64,000 nucleotides of DNA from an uncultured Phascolarctobacterium sp. (GCA_900552005.1 URXU01000003.1:1-64000); one strand, 5' to 3'. Positions 41,688 through 50,999 are shown, counted from the first letter of the stretch. Notes: a model not told the origin generated them from the sequence alone. Numbers and translations: made by a program.

Positions 41688-43226
41688 TTACCTTGTCTGC
41701 CAGATAAAGCGATTTAAAATTTGCAGCATTTCCGGCAGCTCCCGGCATAAACTTTCTATATGCACGCGTTCCGTACGCTGATGCAAATCTTTGCCCCAGG
41801 GACCAAGCAGTAAAAAAGGTATCTGCAGCTGGGACAATATCTGCCCGTCAAAGCTGTATAAACTGCCCCAAACCGGCGTATTGGCACGAAAAGCAGCTGC
41901 CGCAGAGCCTTCTGCACCTAAGTAGCTGCAATCGGAAATACCCATAAAATATCTTGCTATCCGCACCGGAAAATGCTGCTGCAGAAAATTCTCCACCGCC
42001 GTAAAACCATCCCGCAGCCTGCGGCTCTGCAGAGAAGGATAAAAGGGCGGAGCAAAGCCTATAACTATAATAGGATCCGTAATCTGCGCGAAATCCAGTA
42101 CCTGCTCCATAGCCCATAAACTCAATGACGGAAAATCTTGCTGCCGCTTTGCCTGCATTTGCTTTTGCAGCGAAGCCATAAATTCATCAAAGCCCTCCAG
42201 CTTCTGAACCTTTGCCAAAAGCTGGGCATAACTTAGTACCGGAATCTGCTCTGCGCTGCCGATTTTTGCCATTACCTCAGCAGCAGCCTGGCCGCAATTT
42301 TCCTGCAGCCAGTCCAGTACCTCTCCCGCCTGCCGTTTAAAAGTAAGTACATTGCAATAGGCGCCGGCCCGGCGCGGCAAAGAAAAATCATAAACCTGCT
42401 TAAAGTCGCGCATAAAATTCCATACCGGCGGAACGGTTTTTTCCTCGCCCTCACTTTCAATCATGGCTTTATCAGCTTCTGTACGGCTGACGATGGCAGC
42501 CAGCAGCGCTACCGGATTAATGCCGTCGTAGTAACTGCCTATCTGCACCGGCCTGCCCTGCACCAAGACACAGGGCAGCAGCTTGCCCACCGTACCGCTG
42601 TAAACTGTCTGAACACCCTGACTACTGCTGTTAGGTTCACAATTAACCGCCAGCTCATAGCTTAAATTATACTGCTTTCTCAGCCTGTCCAATAAAGGCA
42701 GGCAGCCGCGCATTCCTGCAGAAAAGGATTCCTCATCGGGCACCGATAAAAACAGCAGGCTGCCGTCCTGCGGTTTGGCAGCATAGCTCTCCAGCACTGC
42801 CAGCTGTGCGGCGGTGCCACCTTTCATATCGCAGCTGCCGCGGCCGAACAGCCATTTTCCGGACAGCAGATCTTCATGGGCTTCATGATTCAGCTGCGTC
42901 TCAGCCAGTGCCTTGCGCAATGCTTCAGGGCTGGTTGCAATTTCAGACAGCCGGCCATATGCCGAAGTATCCACAACATCATGATGCCCCATATAAATAA
43001 CCGTGCGGCGGCTTTTTCCCAGTACCAGTCCATAAATGCAGCTGCGCTGCCAAACATCTTCCGGCACCGGACAGGCACCGCACTGTTTCTCATGCTGCTG
43101 AAAATAAGGCATCTGCTGCAGCTGCCTGAGCAAATATTCTTCAACGGCCCGCTCACCGGCTGTATTGGTTGGACTATACAGCGCCATCATTTCTTCAGTA
43201 ATGCTTAATATTCTTTCCGCTAACAT
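41688..43226 (-). CDS. RocB-like M20 family peptidase/amidohydrolase
   Basis: 512 residues related to the arginine-utilisation protein RocB. M20 features: YMGHHDVVDTSAYG near 78 (metal His-Asp), GRGSCDMKGG near 128 (bridging Asp), and VPDEESFSAG near 162 (catalytic Glu). The remaining part is a RocB-specific lid and C-terminal domain. Function in amino acid or peptide breakdown is probable; the exact substrate is unknown. ATG is preceded by AAGGAGT. Confidence 0.85.
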   Translation of the reverse strand: MLAERILSITEEMMALYSPTNTAGERAVEEYLLRQLQQMPYFQQHEKQCGACPVPEDVWQRSCIYGLVLGKSRRTVIYMGHHDVVDTSAYGRLSEIATSPEALRKALAETQLNHEAHEDLLSGKWLFGRGSCDMKGGTAAQLAVLESYAAKPQDGSLLFLSVPDEESFSAGMRGCLPLLDRLRKQYNLSYELAVNCEPNSSSQGVQTVYSGTVGKLLPCVLVQGRPVQIGSYYDGINPVALLAAIVSRTEADKAMIESEGEEKTVPPVWNFMRDFKQVYDFSLPRRAGAYCNVLTFKRQAGEVLDWLQENCGQAAAEVMAKIGSAEQIPVLSYAQLLAKVQKLEGFDEFMASLQKQMQAKRQQDFPSLSLWAMEQVLDFAQITDPIIVIGFAPPFYPSLQSRRLRDGFTAVENFLQQHFPVRIARYFMGISDCSYLGAEGSAAAAFRANTPVWGSLYSFDGQILSQLQIPFLLLGPWGKDLHQRTERVHIESLCRELPEMLQILNRFIWQTR

Positions 43227-43247
43227 TTTTACTCCTTAAAATAAGGA

Positions 43248-43275
43248 AGAAGATATTGAAAACTCAATATCTTCT
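43248..43275 (-). terminator. Hairpin after DUF1847 gene
   Basis: 12-bp perfect stem AGAAGATATTGA / TCAATATCTTCT with a 4-nt loop; on the minus strand it is followed by TCCTTATTTT, a weak T-run. Terminator is likely but less certain than the others. Confidence 0.55.
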
Positions 43276-43304
43276 CCATTGCTTTTAAACTTCTGCCCGA
43301 TATT

Positions 43305-43901
43305 TTAAACAGTGCCTTCTTCCAAAATACCCAGTTTTCTGCGCCAGTACCGGGAGTATACAACGCCGGCCGGATTATTGGCCAGCACTCTGTCTTTAGT
43401 AATCAGGCTGGAGACCGGAGCCTCGGAAGCCTTGGTAAAAATCATGTCATGACCAACACACAGGCCAATAATGAAATTCATCTCCGTATGTGCTTCATTT
43501 AAAAGCTGCGCCTGCATTTTGGGATTGCACATGGCTTCCCGCTGGCCCGGTTTGATTTTTTCCAGCTGTAAAACATCCTTATCGATAGAACAGTTTTTAC
43601 AGCATACGGATTCCACACTTAGACCGGCATTTTTAAAATACTGCGCACAGAATTTAGCTTCGTTGGCCAAACCAATACAGAAAGCAATGCCAATCTTTTG
43701 AACACCCATCTGCTGCAGAAAAAACAGACTCTCTTCCAGTCTGGTCATTTTAAGATAGTTGCGGCTTTCAGTAGCTGCCGCCGCCTGCATAATGGCCTTA
43801 TCCTGCTCGTCATACAAAGCCACTGCTTCTTCCGTACTGTAACGGGTGCAATTCTGGCCTTTGACATAACAGTTATGATGCTTACAAAAAGCACAGTTCA
43901 T
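43305..43901 (-). CDS. DUF1847 putative metal-binding protein
   Basis: 198 residues with many Cys: CAFCKHHNCY at the N-terminus, CIGLANE, CCKNCSIDK near 100, and MCNPKMQA near 122. The pattern suggests zinc or iron-sulfur binding. The C-terminal GLCVGHDMIFTKASEAPVSSLITKDRVLANNP is a strong family signature. Function unknown. A GGGGGAAG site precedes the ATG. Confidence 0.88.
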   Translation of the reverse strand: MNCAFCKHHNCYVKGQNCTRYSTEEAVALYDEQDKAIMQAAAATESRNYLKMTRLEESLFFLQQMGVQKIGIAFCIGLANEAKFCAQYFKNAGLSVESVCCKNCSIDKDVLQLEKIKPGQREAMCNPKMQAQLLNEAHTEMNFIIGLCVGHDMIFTKASEAPVSSLITKDRVLANNPAGVVYSRYWRRKLGILEEGTV

Positions 43902-44110
43902 AAAACTTCCCCCTTTGTCTGCGAATCAGCCCACACAAACGCAGTTATATTTTATTATATTTATTCTGCGATAATAAAATTTTTCCTGCTCAATTTATAG
44001 CCTGCAACTGTTGTTAAAAACTGGTAATAATCTAAGATATATGATATTATATTTAAGTTAAGATATATTTTTAATGAAATCTATTCTCATATAAAAAATA
44101 TGGTGATAAC

Positions 44111-44776
44111 ATGTCTCAACAAGAAACTCATTTTGCTTATCCGGCCATGCTGAAGCTTTTGCATAAACGCTGCGTTATTATCGGCGGCGGCAGTGTTGCA
44201 GCCCGCAAACTGGCCTCTCTCTGCCAGGCAGGCGCCGATGTTGCTGTTGTAGCGCCGGCATGCTGTGACGAATTGCTGCAGATTGCCGCTGCCAATCATG
44301 TTCATATTCAAAACTCAGCTTACGAAAAAAGCCAGCTGCAGCAGGCTTTTCTTGTAGTAGCGGCTACTGATAATAAGGAAGTAAACCGTCAGATTACCGC
44401 TGACGCTCCCTTTTTATGCAATAATATCACCGAACCGGAACTAAGTAATTTTACCGTTCCTTCAGTCATCAAAAACGGCAGTATCACCGTTGCTGTTGCC
44501 ACCGGCGGCATTCCTGCCTATACCCGGCTGCTGAAAACTTATCTGCGGCGGGTACTGACGCCGGAATTTGCCGCTTTCAATGATTTTCTGGCGGCTATGC
44601 GTCTGGAAGTGAAGCATATACCTTCTACTCCGCGACAACGCACTGCCTTCTGGCGGCAAACACTGACACCGGAAATCCTTGATTTACTGGAACAGGGCAA
44701 CATTACCACAGCAAAGGAGAAAATAGTAAATGCAGTTAACAGTTTTAGGACTCAATCACAGAACGGCTCCTGTTGA
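44111..44776 (+). CDS. Precorrin-2 dehydrogenase / sirohydrochlorin ferrochelatase-like
   Basis: 221 residues of the SirC/CysG-N family. N-terminal NAD-binding fold with VIIGGGSVAARKLASLCQAGADVAVVAP near 22-49, followed by NNITEPELSNFTVPSVIKNGSITVAVATGG near 112-140. It oxidises precorrin-2 to sirohydrochlorin with NAD, leading to siroheme or cobalt corrinoids. It opens the tetrapyrrole operon and overlaps hemA by 47 bp. Confidence 0.93.
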   Translation: MSQQETHFAYPAMLKLLHKRCVIIGGGSVAARKLASLCQAGADVAVVAPACCDELLQIAAANHVHIQNSAYEKSQLQQAFLVVAATDNKEVNRQITADAPFLCNNITEPELSNFTVPSVIKNGSITVAVATGGIPAYTRLLKTYLRRVLTPEFAAFNDFLAAMRLEVKHIPSTPRQRTAFWRQTLTPEILDLLEQGNITTAKEKIVNAVNSFRTQSQNGSC

Positions 44777-46034
44777 AATCCGTGAACGTTTTAATTTTAA
44801 CGCCGACCGCGTAGCCAGCATTATGCGCCGTCTGCGCAATTATGACAATATTCCGGAAGCCATGCTGCTTTCTACCTGCAACCGCACTGAACTATACATG
44901 GTGATGGAAAATACTGACGAGTCCATTCCTTTTGTCAAACGTCTTTTAAAGCATTTGGCAGGCGAGGAATATAAATCCGAATACTTCTACAATCTTTCCG
45001 GCACCCAATGTGTCCGTCACCTGTTCCGCGTTGCTTCCAGCCTTGATTCTCTGGTTATCGGCGAAGGACAGATTCTCAGCCAGATTAAAAATGCTTATCA
45101 TATAGCCCGCACCAACGGTATGACCGATACCATTTTAAATACGCTTCTGAACAAAGCCATTGCCGTAGGCAAGCGCGTACGCACAGAAACTAAGATTGCT
45201 TACAGCAGTGTTTCCGTATCATCCGCTGCCGTTGACCTGGCCATTGATATTATCGGCGATTTAAGCAAGGCCAATATTCTGGTGCTTGGCGCCGGACATA
45301 TGAGCGAGCTGACTGCCCGCCACCTGATTGACAAGGGAGCCCGCACTATTTTTGTCAGCAACCGCAATCTTGACCATGCCAAGGAATTGGCTGAAAAATT
45401 TAACGGTACGGCCATTCCCTATTCCCAAATGTTTGAACAGGCGGCCGAAGCTGACATTATTATTACATCTACGGGCGCTCCCCATTATGTGCTGACTGTG
45501 GAAAATCTCGGCCCGCTGCTGCCGCAGCGCAACGGTAAGCCGTTAATTTTAGTCGATATTGCCGTACCGCGCGACGTTGACCCGCTGCTGGGTGAAATGC
45601 AAGGCGTTACCGTCTACAATATTGATGATCTGGAAGACGTTGTCGATATCAATAAAAATTTCCGCTCCAATGAAGCGAAACTTGCAGCTCAGATTATCGA
45701 AGAGGAAATCGTTTCCCTAAAAGAGCGCCTGCGTTATTACACCATGCGTCCAGTAATGGTGCAGCTGCATGATAAAATGAATTTCCTGCGTCAGAAGATC
45801 CTGAAAAAAGCCTTCATCAAAATGCCGGAACTTACTGATAAAGAACGCCGCATCATTGATCTGATGACCCAGCGTCTGGAACATAAATTCCTGCGCGAAC
45901 CTATGAAAGCCATGAACAGTGTGGCTGGTACCGAACGCGAGGAAGATTATAAACAAATGATTTGTGAATTATTCTTACTGAACGAAACCGGAGAGGAGTT
46001 TGGCGATGAAAACAAATTTGAGAATTGGGACTAG
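44730..46034 (+). CDS. hemA: Glutamyl-tRNA reductase
   Basis: 434 residues. Reduces Glu-tRNA(Glu) to glutamate-1-semialdehyde with NADPH, the first step of the C5 pathway. Catalytic Cys in LLSTCNRTELY near 50, substrate-binding GLNHRTAPVEIRERF at 6-20, NADPH domain ILVLGAGHMSELTARHL near 183, C-terminal dimerisation helix. AAAGGAGA precedes the ATG. It overlaps both neighbours. Confidence 0.97.
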   Translation: MQLTVLGLNHRTAPVEIRERFNFNADRVASIMRRLRNYDNIPEAMLLSTCNRTELYMVMENTDESIPFVKRLLKHLAGEEYKSEYFYNLSGTQCVRHLFRVASSLDSLVIGEGQILSQIKNAYHIARTNGMTDTILNTLLNKAIAVGKRVRTETKIAYSSVSVSSAAVDLAIDIIGDLSKANILVLGAGHMSELTARHLIDKGARTIFVSNRNLDHAKELAEKFNGTAIPYSQMFEQAAEADIIITSTGAPHYVLTVENLGPLLPQRNGKPLILVDIAVPRDVDPLLGEMQGVTVYNIDDLEDVVDINKNFRSNEAKLAAQIIEEEIVSLKERLRYYTMRPVMVQLHDKMNFLRQKILKKAFIKMPELTDKERRIIDLMTQRLEHKFLREPMKAMNSVAGTEREEDYKQMICELFLLNETGEEFGDENKFENWD

Positions 46035-46926
46035 ACAGAGCCTGCTGGCCCTGTGGCAGAGCAATTATATTGCCGGACTGCTGCAGCAGCAGTATCCCGA
46101 TTGCCAGGTAACTCTGAAGAAAATCGTTACCAAAGGCGACCGCATTCTTGATGTGCCGCTGGCACAGATTGGCGGCAAGGGCCTGTTTACCAAAGAAATA
46201 GAAACCGACCTGCTTGACGGCAGCATTGATCTGGCAGTACACAGTCTGAAAGATATGCCTACCGTACTTCCTGAAGGTCTCTGCCTGACAGCAATCACCA
46301 GCAGAGCCAATGTAGGCGATGCTTTTGTCAGCAATAAATATGACTCTTTTGCACAGCTGCCAGAAGGAGCGGTGCTGGGTACTTCCAGCCTGCGCCGTAA
46401 GGCACAGCTGCTTGCGGTACGTCCCGACCTGAAAATTGTTGATTTGCGCGGCAATGTGGATACTCGCCTGCGCAAGCTGGACGAAGGCCGCATGGACGCC
46501 ATTATTTTAGCTGCCGCTGGTCTTGAACGCCTTGGTCATGCCGGCCGCATTAAGGAAATTCTTCCCACCTCCGTCTGCCTGCCTGCCGTTGGCCAGGGAG
46601 CACTGGCTATTGAATGCCGCAGCAATGATGAAGAAGTACGCTCCATGCTTGCTTTTCTTAATGACGACGCTGTCAAACAGGCTACCGACGCTGAACGTGC
46701 TTTCCTTGGTCTGATTGAAGGCGGCTGTCAGGTGCCTATCGGTGTGCATGCCGACGTAAATGGCACCGAAATAAAAATAGAAGCCGTAATTGCTTCTCTC
46801 GACGGCTCTGCCATCCTGCGCAATACCATTTCCGGTCCGTCTGAACAGGCTGCGGAACTTGGACGCCAGCTGGGCAGACAAATGCTGGATGACGGCGGCC
46901 GCAAGATTCTCGCCGATATCTTATAA
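46006..46926 (+). CDS. hemC: Porphobilinogen deaminase (hydroxymethylbilane synthase)
   Basis: 306 residues. Polymerises four porphobilinogens into hydroxymethylbilane. Key motifs: RIGTRQSLLALWQ at the start, GTSSLRRKAQLLAVRPDL near 124, RGNVDTRLRKLD near 147, and the dipyrromethane-cofactor Cys in EGGCQVPIG near 240. ATG at 46006 follows GAGAGGAG and overlaps hemA by 29 bp. Confidence 0.97.
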   Translation: MKTNLRIGTRQSLLALWQSNYIAGLLQQQYPDCQVTLKKIVTKGDRILDVPLAQIGGKGLFTKEIETDLLDGSIDLAVHSLKDMPTVLPEGLCLTAITSRANVGDAFVSNKYDSFAQLPEGAVLGTSSLRRKAQLLAVRPDLKIVDLRGNVDTRLRKLDEGRMDAIILAAAGLERLGHAGRIKEILPTSVCLPAVGQGALAIECRSNDEEVRSMLAFLNDDAVKQATDAERAFLGLIEGGCQVPIGVHADVNGTEIKIEAVIASLDGSAILRNTISGPSEQAAELGRQLGRQMLDDGGRKILADIL

Positions 46927-46939
46927 GGAGTGTGACAAA

Positions 46940-48457
46940 ATGACAAAACAGGGTAAAGTATATCTGATTGGTGCAGGCCCCGGCGATCCCGGCCTGTTAG
47001 GATTAAAAGCCAAGGAATGTCTGGAAAAGGCCGACGCCGTAGTTTACGACCGTCTGGCTGATCCGCGTATTCTGGCCTATGCCCGCAAAGATGCGGAAAT
47101 GGTTTATGTAGGCAAAGCCAGCGCCAATCATACCATGCGTCAGCCTGATATTAATAAACTGCTGGTGAAACTTGCTGCTGAAGGCAAAATCGTAGCCCGT
47201 TTAAAAGGCGGTGACCCCTTTGTTTTTGGCCGCGGCGGTGAAGAAGCCATTGAACTTCTGGAAGCCGGTCTTCCTTTTGAATTTGTTCCCGGCGTCACTT
47301 CTGCCATTGCAGTTGCTGAATATGCCGGTATTCCTGTTACCCATCGCCATGTGGCTACTTCTTTTGCAGTAATTACCGGTCACGAAGATCCTACTAAAGG
47401 CGCTTCCACCATTAACTGGCAGGGACTTGCCACAGCCGTAGATACTCTGGTATTTTTGATGGGTGTGGAAAATATTGAACGCATCAGCAGCCAGCTGATC
47501 GCCAACGGCCGCAGTGCCGATTGCCCGGCAGCTGTTATCCGCTGGGGTACCCGCCCGGAACAGCGCACCTTGGTAACCACCTTGGGTCAGGCTGCCGCCG
47601 ACGTAAAAAAATATAATCTCCAGCCTCCCGCTATCTTCCTGGTAGGAGAAGTGGTCAAACTGCGCAGCCAGCTGCAGTGGTTTGACAATAAACCGCTGTT
47701 TGGCAAAACCGTTATCGTAACCCGTGCCCGCGCTCAGGCCAGCATGCTCACCAAAAAGCTGGAAGAACAGGGCGCCCGCGTTATTGAAGCTCCGGCTATC
47801 AGAATTATTCCGGCAGCTGATTATACTCCGCTGAAAACTGCTATCCAGGAAATTGCTACTTATAAATGGTTAATTCTCACCAGCTGCAATGGCGTGGAAT
47901 ATTTCTTCGAGCAATTGCAGCAGGCAGGCAAGGACAGCCGTGACCTGCACGGCCTGCAAATTGCCGCTATCGGCAGCGCTACTGCCAAGGCTCTGGCAGC
48001 TCACGGGATTACCGCAGATCTCGTTCCTTCCGCCTACAAGGCAGAAGACCTGGCCGAAGCAATCGAGCAGCGCATTAATCCCGGCGACAAAGTTCTGATT
48101 GCCCGCGCTAAGGTAGCACGTGAAGTTCTGCCAGAAAAACTGCGCGCTATGGGCGCTGATGTGCATGTCGTTACCGCCTATGAAACGGTTACCGACTGTG
48201 AAAATAAAGATGAACTGCTGCAGGCTCTTGCCGGCGGTGAAGTAGATATGGTAACTTTCACCAGCTCTTCTACCGTTACCAATATGCTGGATATTCTTGG
48301 CGCTCAAAAAGATTTGCTGCAAAAAACGGCTATTGCTGTTATCGGTCCTGTGACAGCCGCCACCTGCCAGAAAAACGGTTTAACTCCGGCAGTTACTGCC
48401 GCTGAATATACAATCGACGGTTTAATGTCCGCCATTCAAAGTTATTACAAGGAGTGA
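46940..48457 (+). CDS. cobA-hemD: Fused uroporphyrinogen-III methyltransferase / uroporphyrinogen-III synthase
   Basis: 505 residues. Residues 1 to about 245 are the SAM-dependent CobA: VYLIGAGPGDPGLLGLKA near 7-24 and VARLKGGDPFVFGRGGEE near 80-97. Residues from about 255 are HemD, starting KTVIVTRARAQASMLTKKLEEQGARV. The fusion closes hydroxymethylbilane to uroporphyrinogen III and doubly methylates it to precorrin-2, channelling the pathway toward siroheme and B12. AAGGAG lies 9 bp before the ATG. Confidence 0.96.
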   Translation: MTKQGKVYLIGAGPGDPGLLGLKAKECLEKADAVVYDRLADPRILAYARKDAEMVYVGKASANHTMRQPDINKLLVKLAAEGKIVARLKGGDPFVFGRGGEEAIELLEAGLPFEFVPGVTSAIAVAEYAGIPVTHRHVATSFAVITGHEDPTKGASTINWQGLATAVDTLVFLMGVENIERISSQLIANGRSADCPAAVIRWGTRPEQRTLVTTLGQAAADVKKYNLQPPAIFLVGEVVKLRSQLQWFDNKPLFGKTVIVTRARAQASMLTKKLEEQGARVIEAPAIRIIPAADYTPLKTAIQEIATYKWLILTSCNGVEYFFEQLQQAGKDSRDLHGLQIAAIGSATAKALAAHGITADLVPSAYKAEDLAEAIEQRINPGDKVLIARAKVAREVLPEKLRAMGADVHVVTAYETVTDCENKDELLQALAGGEVDMVTFTSSSTVTNMLDILGAQKDLLQKTAIAVIGPVTAATCQKNGLTPAVTAAEYTIDGLMSAIQSYYKE

Positions 48458-48462
48458 TTATC

Positions 48463-49443
48463 ATGGGCTTTCCTATTTACCGTCCCCGCCGTATGCGTGC
48501 TACTGAAAATTTGCGCAGCATGATCCGCGAAACTGAAATTTCTGTTAAAGATCTTATTTATCCTATTTTTGTCGTACCCGGCAAAAATATTAAACATGAA
48601 ATCGAGTCCTTACCCGGTAACTATCACTGGTCCATTGACCGCGTTTTAGAATGTGTGGATGAAGTTGTCCGTCTGGGTATTCCTTCCATTATTCTTTTTG
48701 GCATTCCTTCCTATAAAAATGCTATCGGCAGCAGCGCCTGGGATATGGAAGAGCCGGTACAGCAGGCCTGCATGCTCATTAAGGCTAAATATCCGGAGCT
48801 GGTTATCACCACTGATGTCTGCCTGTGCGAATATACTGAGCACGGCCACTGCGGCGTACTGGAAAACGGCTGCACTGTAAACAATGACGAAACCCTGCCT
48901 CTGCTGGCTAAGGTTGCCGTGTCCCATGCCAAGGCAGGTGCCGATATTATCGCTCCTTCCAATATGATGGACGGCTATGTTCAGGCTATTCGCGCTGCCC
49001 TGGACGAAGCAGGATTCACTAATGTACCCATCATGGCTTATTCCGCCAAGTTTGCTTCTGCCTACTATGGTCCCTTCCGCGCTGCGGCTGATTCCGCTCC
49101 GTCTGCCGGTGACCGCAAAGGTTATCAGATGGATCCCGCTAACAGCGATGAAGCTATCAGAGAAACTTATCTTGATATTGAAGAAGGCGCCGATATTATC
49201 ATGGTTAAACCGGCTCTGGCTTTTCTGGATATCGTCCAGCGCGTCCACGAAACCTTCAACCGTCCGCTGTGCGTTTACAATGTCAGCGGCGAATACGCCA
49301 TGGTTAAAGCGGCTGCTGAAAAAGGCTGGATTGATGAAAAACGTATTGTTATGGAAACCATGCTGGCCTTTAAACGCGCCGGCGCCAAAATGATTATTAC
49401 CTATCATGCTCTGGATGTAGCCAAATGGCTGCAGGAAAAATAA
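48463..49443 (+). CDS. hemB: Delta-aminolevulinic acid dehydratase (porphobilinogen synthase)
   Basis: 326 residues. Condenses two 5-aminolevulinates to porphobilinogen. The zinc-type Cys motif DVCLCEYTEHGHCG near 117-130 is present, as are the two Schiff-base lysines in MAYSAKFASAYYGPFR near 195 and MVKPAL near 248. ATG at 48463 lies 8 bp from AGGAG. Gap of 5 bp after the fused cobA-hemD gene. Confidence 0.97.
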   Translation: MGFPIYRPRRMRATENLRSMIRETEISVKDLIYPIFVVPGKNIKHEIESLPGNYHWSIDRVLECVDEVVRLGIPSIILFGIPSYKNAIGSSAWDMEEPVQQACMLIKAKYPELVITTDVCLCEYTEHGHCGVLENGCTVNNDETLPLLAKVAVSHAKAGADIIAPSNMMDGYVQAIRAALDEAGFTNVPIMAYSAKFASAYYGPFRAAADSAPSAGDRKGYQMDPANSDEAIRETYLDIEEGADIIMVKPALAFLDIVQRVHETFNRPLCVYNVSGEYAMVKAAAEKGWIDEKRIVMETMLAFKRAGAKMIITYHALDVAKWLQEK

Positions 49444-49460
49444 TCTGAGGAGAATGCTTC

Positions 49461-50759
49461 ATGGAAAATACTAAATCCGCAAATGCTTTTGCCGAAGCAC
49501 GTCAGTATATCCCCGGCGGGGTTAACAGCCCTGTGCGCTCCTTCCGCAGCGTTGGCGGCGTACCGCCGTTTATTGCCGGCGGCAAAGGCAGCAAGATTTA
49601 CGACATCGACGGCAATGAATATATCGATTATGTTTTATCCTACGGTCCGCTGCTCATGGGTCATGTACCTGACTGCGTCACCGAAGCCATTAAAGAGGCT
49701 GCCGGCAAAGGTACTTCCTATGGTGCTCCAACTTTGGCCGAAACTGAACTGGCTAAACTGGTTTGCCGCCTGGTTCCTTCTATGGACATGGTACGCATGG
49801 TCAACAGTGGTACTGAAGCTACCATGAGCGCTTTGCGTCTGGCACGCGCCTACACCGGCCGTGACTGCATCGTAAAATTTATCGGCTGCTATCATGGCCA
49901 TCATGACAGCCTGTTGGTTAAAGCCGGCAGCGGCGCCGCAACATTTGGCGTTCCCGACAGCCCCGGTGTCCCTAAAGCTGTAGCAGCAACAACCATTACT
50001 GTCCCCTTTAATGATTTGCCTGCTCTCAAGCAGGTCTTTGCTGAACGCGGTCAGGAAATCGCCGCTGTCATCATGGAGCCTACGCCCGGCAATATGGGCC
50101 TTGTCCTGCCGCAGGAAGGCTATCTGGAAGCAGTACGCGCTTTGACTAAAGAATACGGCAGCCTGCTGATCTGCGATGAAGTCATGAGCGGCTTCCGCAG
50201 TGCACAAGGCGGCAGTCAGTCTTTATATGACATTGATCCCGACATCACCTGTCTGGGCAAAGTTATCGGCGGCGGTCTCCCGGTTGCGGCCTATGGCGGT
50301 AAACGCGAGATTATGGAAATGGTCGCTCCTGCCGGCCCCATGTATCAGGCCGGTACTTTAAGCGGTAATCCGCTGGCTATGGCGGCCGGTATCGCTGCGC
50401 TTACTTATATGGAAGAAAACAAGGTCTGTGAAAAACTTGAAAGCATGACTGCTATTCTTACCGGCGGTCTGGAAAAAGCTGCTGCACAGGCAGGCGTTCC
50501 CGTTCAGGTGCATCGCCTTGGCAGTATGTTTACCGTTTTCTTTAATGATAAGCCGGTAACAGATTACGATTCTGCCGCCTCCAGCGATTTAGAAGCCTTC
50601 AAAATTTATTTTCACAGCATGCTGGACCAAGGCATCTACCTGCCGCCGTCTCAGTTTGAAACCAATTTCGTTTCTTTAGCACATACCCCGGAAGATATCC
50701 AAAAAACTATTGATGCGGCTGCTATAGCTTTTGCTGCAGTTAAAGCAGCCCGCCAGTAA
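49461..50759 (+). CDS. hemL: Glutamate-1-semialdehyde 2,1-aminomutase
   Basis: 432 residues, PLP-dependent. Converts glutamate-1-semialdehyde to 5-aminolevulinate. Motifs: PGGVNSPVRSFRSVGG near 17-32, GTEATMSALRLARAYTGR near 118, LICDEVMSGFR near 238 and the PLP Lys in LGKVIGGGLPVAAYGG near 265. TGAGGAG precedes the ATG. Last gene of the tetrapyrrole operon, followed by a terminator. Confidence 0.97.
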   Translation: MENTKSANAFAEARQYIPGGVNSPVRSFRSVGGVPPFIAGGKGSKIYDIDGNEYIDYVLSYGPLLMGHVPDCVTEAIKEAAGKGTSYGAPTLAETELAKLVCRLVPSMDMVRMVNSGTEATMSALRLARAYTGRDCIVKFIGCYHGHHDSLLVKAGSGAATFGVPDSPGVPKAVAATTITVPFNDLPALKQVFAERGQEIAAVIMEPTPGNMGLVLPQEGYLEAVRALTKEYGSLLICDEVMSGFRSAQGGSQSLYDIDPDITCLGKVIGGGLPVAAYGGKREIMEMVAPAGPMYQAGTLSGNPLAMAAGIAALTYMEENKVCEKLESMTAILTGGLEKAAAQAGVPVQVHRLGSMFTVFFNDKPVTDYDSAASSDLEAFKIYFHSMLDQGIYLPPSQFETNFVSLAHTPEDIQKTIDAAAIAFAAVKAARQ

Positions 50760-50769
50760 ATTTTATAAA

Positions 50770-50802
50770 AATACCCGCAAGCTGCAAACTTGCGGGTTTT
50801 TG
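50770..50802 (+). terminator. Rho-independent terminator of the tetrapyrrole operon
   Basis: Stem ACCCGCAAG / CTTGCGGGT with a 7-nt loop and a T-run. Confidence 0.92.
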
Positions 50803-50806
50803 TTAT

Positions 50807-50860
50807 TTATCCACATTATTAACATAAACTTATCCACAGTGTTGATAACTCTGTGTACAA
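50807..50860. promoter_or_regulatory. DnaA-box cluster
   Basis: Two perfect DnaA boxes TTATCCACA in the same orientation at 50807-50815 and 50830-50838, and a near match in opposite orientation (TGTGTACAA, 50852-50860). They occupy the only free space between two terminators. A DnaA-binding control or titration site is inferred; chromosome origin is not claimed because dnaA is not here. Confidence 0.6.
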
Positions 50861-50875
50861 ATTTCAGCATAAAGA

Positions 50876-50903
50876 AAAACCCGGCTTTTGAAGCCGGGTT
50901 TTT
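50876..50903. terminator. Rho-independent terminator of tRNA-Lys
   Basis: 12-bp stem AAAACCCGGCTT / AAGCCGGGTTTT with a 3-nt loop; T-run on the minus strand 21 bp beyond the tRNA and also on the plus strand. Confidence 0.88.
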
Positions 50904-50923
50904 AAAATTTAGTAAAAAAAAAA

Positions 50924-50999
50924 TGGTGATCCACCCGCGACTCGAACGCGGGACACCCTGATTAAAAGTCAGGTGCTCTACCAACTGAGCTAGTGGATC
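50924..50999 (-). tRNA. tRNA-Lys (anticodon TTT)
   Basis: 76 nt including an encoded CCA. Acceptor stem GATCCAC / GTGGATC, D arm GCTC-AGTTGGTA-GAGC, anticodon stem CCTGA / TCAGG with loop CTTTTAA giving anticodon TTT, and T arm with GTTCGAG. All four arms pair. Reads AAA and AAG lysine codons. Confidence 0.97.

Noticed and set aside
43902..44110. Cobalamin riboswitch upstream of the tetrapyrrole operon
   Set aside because: I looked for the B12-box core and did not find it; the region is AT-rich with one loose inverted repeat only.
46790..46939. 50-residue N-terminal extension of the cobA-hemD fusion
   Set aside because: It overlaps the end of hemC in another frame; the ATG at 46940 has AAGGAG and starts the canonical CobA sequence.
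50805..50905. Chromosomal replication origin at the DnaA boxes
   Set aside because: Only two perfect boxes, no dnaA or dnaN and no clear AT-rich unwinding element; called a DnaA-binding site only.
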